Shown: positions 56,750-64,000 of the stretch, one piece after another
How positions within the stretch are numbered: the stretch's first letter is position 1
Layout: each line of letters begins with the position of its first letter
Source of the DNA: Brevundimonas sp.
Lineage (GTDB): Bacteria > Pseudomonadota > Alphaproteobacteria > Caulobacterales > Caulobacteraceae
Length of the DNA: 64,000 bases
Direction: 5' to 3'
NCBI RefSeq assembly: GCF_016742135.1
Contig: NZ_JACVCG010000002.1
Coordinates: 372,001-436,000, forward strand
The notes under the pieces: model-generated
What the model saw: only the letters and a program-made list of their open reading frames with translations
The model's database searches: none
What the model was told of the DNA's origin: nothing
Made by a program: the position numbers and the translations under genes

Positions 56750-57769
56750 TCAGGCCTCCACGTAGACGTCAGTGTAGAGCTCGGAGGGGTCCGGCTCGGG
56801 GCTTTCCTGGGCGAACTGGACGGCCTCGGCGACGATGGACTTCACCTCGGCGTCGATGGCCTTGATCTCGTCCTCGGTGGCCTTGGCGTCGGCCAGCAAC
56901 TTCTTCACATGGTCGATCGGGTCGCGGGTCGTCTTGACCTCATCGACCTCTTCCTTGGCCCGGTATTTGGCGGGATCCGACATGGAGTGGCCGCGGTAGC
57001 GATAGGTCTTCATCTCGAGGATGTAGGGGCCGCCGCCTTCGCGCGCGCGCTTGACCGCCCTTGCCACCGCGTCGCGCACGGCGATCACGTCCATGCCGTC
57101 GACCTGCTCGCCCGGGATGCCGAAGCTGGCGCCGCGCTCGCTGAGCTGCGTCGTCGAGGACGAGCGCTCGATGCTCGTGCCCATGGCGTACTGGTTGTTT
57201 TCGATGATGTAGATGGCCGGCAGCTTCCACAGCTGGGCCATGTTGAAGCTTTCATAGACCTGGCCCTGATTGGCCGCGCCGTCGCCGAAATAGACGAAGG
57301 CGACCGAGTCATCGCCGCGATAGCGACCGGCAAAGGCGAGGCCCGTGCCCAGCGCAACCTGCGCGCCGACGATGCCATGCCCGCCATAGAAGCCAGTCGG
57401 CACGTCGAACATGTGCATCGAGCCGCCCTTGCCCTTCGACGAGCCACCAATGCGGCCGGTCAGCTCGGCCATGACCTCTTTGGGATCCATGCCTGCGCAC
57501 AGCATGTGGCCGTGGTCGCGATAGCCGGTGATGATCTTGTCGTGGCCCTGTTTGACGCTTTCCTGCACGCCGACGGCCACGGCTTCCTGGCCGATATAGA
57601 GGTGGCAGAAACCGCCGATCAGGCCCATGCCGTACAGCTGGCCCGCCCGCTCCTCGAAACGGCGGATCAGCACCATTTCGCGGTAGTAGCGCAGCAGGTC
57701 TTCCTTGGTCGCGGCGGGGCCGTTGGACCGTTTGGCGGACGTGGATTTCTGTGCGGCGGCTTTCGCCAT
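56750..57769 (-). CDS. pdhA: Pyruvate dehydrogenase E1 alpha
   Basis: [46 protein letters not shown]. Confidence 0.95.
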   Translation of the reverse strand: MAKAAAQKSTSAKRSNGPAATKEDLLRYYREMVLIRRFEERAGQLYGMGLIGGFCHLYIGQEAVAVGVQESVKQGHDKIITGYRDHGHMLCAGMDPKEVMAELTGRIGGSSKGKGGSMHMFDVPTGFYGGHGIVGAQVALGTGLAFAGRYRGDDSVAFVYFGDGAANQGQVYESFNMAQLWKLPAIYIIENNQYAMGTSIERSSSTTQLSERGASFGIPGEQVDGMDVIAVRDAVARAVKRAREGGGPYILEMKTYRYRGHSMSDPAKYRAKEEVDEVKTTRDPIDHVKKLLADAKATEDEIKAIDAEVKSIVAEAVQFAQESPEPDPSELYTDVYVEA

Positions 57770-57886
57770 CCGGGCCTCCCGGCGTTGCGGCCCGTCGCAC
57801 CTGCGCGCGGCCTGTCATTACGAAAGCGGCTTTAGCAGCCTTCGTTCCGAAAACGCAAAGCGGCCCGCCCGGGCTGTAACATTAGT

Positions 57887-58219
57887 TTAGAGAGCGGGCG
57901 CAGCCTGTGTCGGGGCCGGCGTCGTCAGGCTGACCCGGATGACGTGGTCGGCCGGGTCGGCATAGCCCAGCAGCACGCGCGCCCGCTCTTCCAGCAGGTC
58001 GCGCGACAGGTGGTCGGTCTGAAGGTAGCGAACGCGCAGTTCCAGCTCCTGGCGCTCCTCGGTCAGCCGCAAGGCCGCCGCCTCACGGTCGGCCAGGGTC
58101 GCGGCGCGCTCGTCCCCGGTCAGCAGGCCATACTGCCCGGTCAGGGCCTGCACCCCCAGATAGAGGACGCTCAACAGAAGCAAGGCGGACAGGGCGTAGG
58201 GTTTCATCCATTCAGGCAC
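57887..58219 (-). CDS. FtsB/DivIC-like septum formation initiator
   Basis: TM helix, coiled coil, YLQTDHLSRDLLEERARVLLGYADPAD. Confidence 0.8.
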   Translation of the reverse strand: MPEWMKPYALSALLLLSVLYLGVQALTGQYGLLTGDERAATLADREAAALRLTEERQELELRVRYLQTDHLSRDLLEERARVLLGYADPADHVIRVSLTTPAPTQAAPAL

Positions 58220-58329
58220 TGGGAACGCTCCTTCTGAGCGTGAACTATGGTTCCCGATGTCTGCATGAAAATGCCTAACGAACCGTAGCTTGGCCGCAGG
58301 ATTTCAGCGCCTGAACAGAGTTGTCCGGC

Positions 58330-59688
<1,359 letters not shown>

Positions 59689-60306
59689 TCAGGCGCAGCC
59701 CTCGACGTACTGGATCGAGGGGCCCCCGGCGTGGATAGCCGTGACGGTGCCGTCGCCGCCGATCTCATAGACGATGCCACGGGCGTTCTGGTCCTCGATG
59801 TAGCCTTCGCCCCCGCCGCGACTCCAGACGGTGACATATTCGGCAGGCGCGGCCTGATACTTGTGCGGCGTGACAATGGCCTGATCCCCGTAGGCGGCCT
59901 TGACGCGGGCGGCCGTGTCGCCGACGCGGAGGCCCCTGTCGGTCATGATGTCGGAGGGATCGGTCAGCGAAATACGCGTCAGGCGGCCATTCTCGACCAT
60001 CAGAAGCATGGACCCGGGCGCCCGTTCAGGACGGAACTGGTCACAGCTTTCGGGATCGGGGCCGCCCACAGCATTCGGGTTGGCATCCTCGCCCAGGGCC
60101 TCAATGATCTCGGCGCGGGTCATGCCGATCCGCAGGGATTCCCACCCCTCGCCCGTCAGATTGACGCCCGTCGTGGCCCCGGCGGTCGGCTGGGTCGCCG
60201 CGGGCGGCGCAGTGGACTCGACCGGAGTATCGGCTTCAGGGCTGCAGGCCGCGACCAGGGCGATCATTCCGGCTGCGGCGAACAGCGATTTCAGGTGGTG
60301 TGACAT
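59689..60306 (-). CDS. Hypothetical lipoprotein
   Basis: MSHHLKSLFAAAGMIALVAACSPEAD lipobox. Confidence 0.75.
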   Translation of the reverse strand: MSHHLKSLFAAAGMIALVAACSPEADTPVESTAPPAATQPTAGATTGVNLTGEGWESLRIGMTRAEIIEALGEDANPNAVGGPDPESCDQFRPERAPGSMLLMVENGRLTRISLTDPSDIMTDRGLRVGDTAARVKAAYGDQAIVTPHKYQAAPAEYVTVWSRGGGEGYIEDQNARGIVYEIGGDGTVTAIHAGGPSIQYVEGCA

Positions 60307-60342
60307 GTGATGACTCTCCCTCGTCGGCAGCGAAACGCACAA

Positions 60343-60370
60343 AGCGCCGCCCGGTGCCCCGGACGGCGCT
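60343..60370. terminator. Terminator-like hairpin
   Basis: AGCGCCG-c-CCGG-tgcc-CCGG-a-CGGCGCT. Confidence 0.55.
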
Positions 60371-60412
60371 GAAAGGTGCAGACAGCCAGGTGTCGCCGAA
60401 GAAGCGGTGGAC

Positions 60413-60595
60413 CTAGTCTTCCCTGGGCGTCAGGACCTGGCGGCCGCGATAGGTGCCGGTCTTCAGGTCGATGTGGTGCGGACGCTTCAGCTCGCCCGTG
60501 TCCTTGTCCTCGACATAGGCGTTGGTGCCCAGCGAGTCGTGGGCGCGACGCATGTTGCGACGCGAGGGGGATACTTTGCGCTTCGGAACGGCCAT
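60413..60595 (-). CDS. rpmF: 50S ribosomal protein L32
   Basis: [23 protein letters not shown]. Confidence 0.96.
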   Translation of the reverse strand: MAVPKRKVSPSRRNMRRAHDSLGTNAYVEDKDTGELKRPHHIDLKTGTYRGRQVLTPRED

Positions 60596-60720
60596 GTCCG
60601 TCTCAATCTTGGTTAGAGGCACCCGATCGGGCGCGAAAACAATTGCGGCGGCCCAATATCCCGGAGAAACCGGGTGAGCCGCCAGCGGAGGGCGGCTTAT
60701 GCCTCAACCCGCGCCGGAGT

Positions 60721-61755
60721 TCAAGCGCCTGTGCGAGCCAGCCATTCCGCGCGGGAAACGGCATAGAAATAGCTGTTCTTCCACTCGCCACCCACGTTCC
60801 AGGTCCGCTCCGCAAAGCCGGTGCGGCGAAAGCCGAGGCTCTCCAGCAGACGAATCGAGGCGGCATTGTCGGGATCGACGTCTGCCGTGGCCTCGGCGTG
60901 ATCGGTCAGGGCGAACAGGCGATCCAGCACGGCCACGGTGGCCTCACGGGCCAGCCCCTGTCCCCAATGGTCGGGGTGGAGGATGTAGCCGATGTCGGGC
61001 GCAGCAAAGAAGCCGGCCTTGCCGATCACCTGCCCGTCGCGCTCGATCAGAAAGTCGAGGCCGGAGTACTGACGGGTGATCATGCTGTCCAGCCAGGCGC
61101 GGGTCTGGTCCATGCTCTCGTGCGGGGGCGAGGACCACCAGGTCATGGCTTCCGGCCGGGTGAAGACGGCGTGCAGGGCGTCGAGGTCGTCCAGCGCGGC
61201 GGGTCTCAGCACCAGTCGGTCGGTGACGATCCGGTCCAGCGGCTTTTCCAGCACGGTGAAGGCCAGATCGTCGCGCTTCGGCAGGCCAAAGCGGGGGTCG
61301 GTGGCCGGAAAGGGCCGGGTCTCGCCTGTCAGCCCGTAGCCGCGCCGCTGATACCATTGGATCAGCTCGTGCCGGTGGACAATGACCGTCATCTCCATGC
61401 GCCGGGTGTGGAAATGCCGGAAGGCGTACGCTTCGGCCGCGGCGATCAGACGGCGGCCCAAACCCCTGGCCTGCTGGGCCGGATCGACGGTCAGCATACC
61501 GAGATAGGCCAGCCCCTCCCCCCGGTCGGTGATATGGACACAGCCAGTCAGGGCCTCGCCGTCGACCGCGACCAGCACGATCTGATCGGGCAGGGTGATC
61601 GCTGACAGCAGGGAGGCGCGGTCGATGCGGCTGCCGTCCAGCAGGTCGGCCTCATGTGTCCAGCCGCGCCGGGCGCTGTCACCGCGATAGGCGGCGTGGA
61701 CCAGGGCGTGCAGCGCCTCGAGATCATCGGGCGTGGCGGGACGGATCTCAGACAT
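60721..61755 (-). CDS. Tandem GNAT acetyltransferase
   Basis: Two GNAT halves: LTVDPAQQARGLGRRLIAAAE and HPDHWGQGLAREATVAVLD..NAASIRLLESLGFRRTG. Confidence 0.88.
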   Translation of the reverse strand: MSEIRPATPDDLEALHALVHAAYRGDSARRGWTHEADLLDGSRIDRASLLSAITLPDQIVLVAVDGEALTGCVHITDRGEGLAYLGMLTVDPAQQARGLGRRLIAAAEAYAFRHFHTRRMEMTVIVHRHELIQWYQRRGYGLTGETRPFPATDPRFGLPKRDDLAFTVLEKPLDRIVTDRLVLRPAALDDLDALHAVFTRPEAMTWWSSPPHESMDQTRAWLDSMITRQYSGLDFLIERDGQVIGKAGFFAAPDIGYILHPDHWGQGLAREATVAVLDRLFALTDHAEATADVDPDNAASIRLLESLGFRRTGFAERTWNVGGEWKNSYFYAVSRAEWLARTGA

Positions 61756-62857
61756 CCAGCCGGTCCGCGACGATTTCCCCGAGCGCCAGCGAGCTGGTCA
61801 GGCCCGGGCTTTCGATGCCGAACAGGGCTATCAGGCCCTCGAGGCCGTGAACTTCGGTACCGTGAAGCTGGAAGTCGGGCTGGTCCTCACCCTCGCCATG
61901 CAGCTTGGGCCGGATACCGGCATAGTCCGGGACCAGACGTTCGACCTCAACACCGGGCCAGAAGCGACGGATGTAATGCGCAAAGACGTCGCGCCTGTCC
62001 GGATCGACGGAATAGTCCTCCGTCTCGACAAAGGCGAGATCCGGGCCGAACACCCCCTGCCCGCCCAGATCCTTGCGGTAGTGGGTGCCGAGCGCCCCCT
62101 TGATGGGCGGCGGGTAGATCAGGCGATTGAAGGGTGCCGGACCGGTCAGGCGGAAATATACGCCCTTGCCGAAATGACCTTCGGGAATGCGGTCTGCGGG
62201 ATAGTCCTCGATCGAACGGGCGACGGCCTGGGCCGACAGGCCGGGGGCGGCGACCAGCAGGCGGCTGGTGACGGTCATGCCCCCCTCTCCGCCCACCCGG
62301 ATCGAGAAGCCGCCACCGCTCAGTGGTTCCGCCCCCTTGAGCGGCGCCGAGACGACAACCGACCCGCCCGCGTCCTCAATCTCGCCTTGCAGGGCCAACA
62401 TATAGCCGTGGCTGTCGAACACGCCGCTCTCGGGAGACAGGATGGCGGCATGGGCATTGAGGGCGGGCTCGAGCGTCCGGGCCTGGTCGCCGGTCAGAGG
62501 CTCCAGCCCCTCGACGCCATTGGTCGTGCCCTGCCGTAAGATGGTCTCGATGCGCCCGACTTCTGCTTCGTCGGTCGCCACGACCAGCTTTCCACATTTC
62601 CAGTGGTCGACCTTACGGCTCTCCAGAAAGGCATAGAGCAGGCGCCGCCCCTCGACACAGGCGCGCGCCTTCAGCGAGCCGGTCGGATAGTAGAGCCCGC
62701 CGTGGATGACCTCGGAGTTGCGCGAGGACACGCCCTGACCGATGTGGGCCTCTTTCTCGAGCACCAGAACCGTCAGGCCCCGCCTCGACAGCGCCCGACC
62801 ACAGGCAAGGCCCACCGCCCCTGCCCCCACGACCGTGGCGTCGAAATCGAAGCTCAT
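61748..62857 (-). CDS. FAD-dependent oxidoreductase (L-2-hydroxyglutarate oxidase-like)
   Basis: ATVVGAGAVGLACGRALSRRGLTVLVLE; SSRNSEVIHGGLYYPTGSLKARACVEGRRLLY. Confidence 0.88.
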   Translation of the reverse strand: MSFDFDATVVGAGAVGLACGRALSRRGLTVLVLEKEAHIGQGVSSRNSEVIHGGLYYPTGSLKARACVEGRRLLYAFLESRKVDHWKCGKLVVATDEAEVGRIETILRQGTTNGVEGLEPLTGDQARTLEPALNAHAAILSPESGVFDSHGYMLALQGEIEDAGGSVVVSAPLKGAEPLSGGGFSIRVGGEGGMTVTSRLLVAAPGLSAQAVARSIEDYPADRIPEGHFGKGVYFRLTGPAPFNRLIYPPPIKGALGTHYRKDLGGQGVFGPDLAFVETEDYSVDPDRRDVFAHYIRRFWPGVEVERLVPDYAGIRPKLHGEGEDQPDFQLHGTEVHGLEGLIALFGIESPGLTSSLALGEIVADRLDV

Positions 62858-63306
62858 GACGCGCCGTAGCGGCGGGCAGCCTCGGCCTCGAAGCGACGGA
62901 TCAGGGATTCGACCGCGCGATCGAAATTGGCCTTCAGCATGGCGTCGAGGAGCGGCGACCGGAAGGCGAAGTCGATCATGAACTCCAGTCGCGCGCCCTC
63001 GGGATGCGGGAAGAAGGCCCAGCGGTTCTTCAGGTGCCTGAACGGCCCGCGGATCAGACCGACCTCGACCTTGGGGGCTGTGCGATCATACCGGACCCAG
63101 GTCGAGAAGCGCTCTTTCAGGAAGGCGAAGCCCACGCCTGCCTCGGCATCCAGCAGGCTGACGCCGGGCGCTTCCTCACGCTCGTTCCAGACCCGCATGG
63201 AGGTGACCCACGGCACAAAGTCCGGATAGGCGCGCACGTCGGCAACCAGCGCGGCCAGCTGCTGCGGCTCATACGGCAGAATGCGGGTCAGGGTGTGGAC
63301 GGCCAA
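62854..63306 (-). CDS. Coq10/RatA-like START-domain protein
   Basis: YEPQQLAALVADVRAYPDFVPWVTSMRVW; F.HPEGARLEFMIDFAFRSPLLD. Confidence 0.88.
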   Translation of the reverse strand: MAVHTLTRILPYEPQQLAALVADVRAYPDFVPWVTSMRVWNEREEAPGVSLLDAEAGVGFAFLKERFSTWVRYDRTAPKVEVGLIRGPFRHLKNRWAFFPHPEGARLEFMIDFAFRSPLLDAMLKANFDRAVESLIRRFEAEAARRYGAS

Positions 63307-63313
63307 GCGCGCT

Positions 63314-64000
63314 TCAGCGTCCCGTCTGGGCCAGTCGCGCCGCCTTGAGCCGGGCGAAGTCGTCGCCGGCGTGGTGGGAGCTGCGGGTCAGGGGCGAGGA
63401 CGAGACCATCAGGAAGCCCTTGGCCCGCGCGATCGCCTCATAGGATTTGAACTCGTCCGGGGTGACGAACCGGTCGATGGCGGCGTGCTTGCGGGTCGGC
63501 TGCAGATACTGGCCGATGGTGATGAAATCGACACCGGCACTGCGCATGTCGTCCATCACCTGCATGACCTCTTCCTTGGTCTCGCCCAGGCCGACCATGA
63601 TGCCGGACTTGGTGAACTGGTTCGGATCACGCTCCTTGACCTGTTGCAGCAGGCGCAGGGAGTGGAAGTAGCGAGCGCCGGGCCGGATCTTCAGGTACAG
63701 GCGCGGCACGGTTTCGAGGTTGTGATTGAAGACGTCCGGCCTGGCGTCGATCATCACCTCGGCCGCGCCATCCTTCCTCAGGAAGTCGGGCGTCAGGATC
63801 TCGATGGTCGTGTTCGGAGCCTGCTGGCGGATCTGGCGCACGACCTCGGCGAAGTGGGCCGCGCCACCGTCCGAGACATCGTCCCGGTCGACGCTGGTGA
63901 TGACCACATGGTTCAGGCCCAGCTGGGCCACGGCCAGACCGACCTTGGCTGGTTCCTCCGGATCAAGCGGTTGGGGCAGGCCTGTCTTGACGTTGCAGAA
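63314..64000 (-). CDS. lipA: Lipoyl synthase, 5' end beyond window
   Basis: [54 protein letters not shown]. Confidence 0.95.
   Translation of the reverse strand, partial: FCNVKTGLPQPLDPEEPAKVGLAVAQLGLNHVVITSVDRDDVSDGGAAHFAEVVRQIRQQAPNTTIEILTPDFLRKDGAAEVMIDARPDVFNHNLETVPRLYLKIRPGARYFHSLRLLQQVKERDPNQFTKSGIMVGLGETKEEVMQVMDDMRSAGVDFITIGQYLQPTRKHAAIDRFVTPDEFKSYEAIARAKGFLMVSSSPLTRSSHHAGDDFARLKAARLAQTGR

Overview
GC-rich alphaproteobacterial chromosome window, probably Caulobacterales/Brevundimonas-like (inferred from gene content and order, not searched). It has two parts. (1) About 1-26 kb is an accessory, defence-island-like region. It holds a single gene with three tandem N4/N6 DNA-methyltransferase modules, a PD-(D/E)xK-like gene coupled to an HTH+GIY-YIG nuclease gene, and a long tightly packed minus-strand gene train (18868 to 4509). 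That train reads: Ser/Thr kinase-TPR, two unknowns, type III-like Res, unknown, type III-like Mod, unknown, HNH nuclease, 2H-phosphoesterase-like protein, RelE-like domain fused to a UvrD-like helicase. Nearby are a uracil-DNA-glycosylase-like protein, a DUF3800-like protein, a serine recombinase, a PolB-like 3'-5' exonuclease and a structured noncoding stretch (about 21.1-22.0 kb). (2) About 26.3-64 kb is mostly ordinary core genome: a degenerate histidine kinase with a divergent response regulator, a His-rich outer membrane protein, an S9 peptidase, acyl-CoA dehydrogenase, cytochrome b561, Sua5/TsaC, patatin, an SDR dehydrogenase, YaaA, SPFH/NfeD, a cold-shock protein, tRNA-Ser(UGA), rlpA, tmk, holB, tatD, the pdhA-pdhB-DUF5076-pdhC-lpd cluster, ftsB-like, eno, rpmF and lipA. 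The best candidate for an undescribed system is the minus-strand 18.9-4.5 kb gene train. All functional calls come from motif reading; no searches were run.
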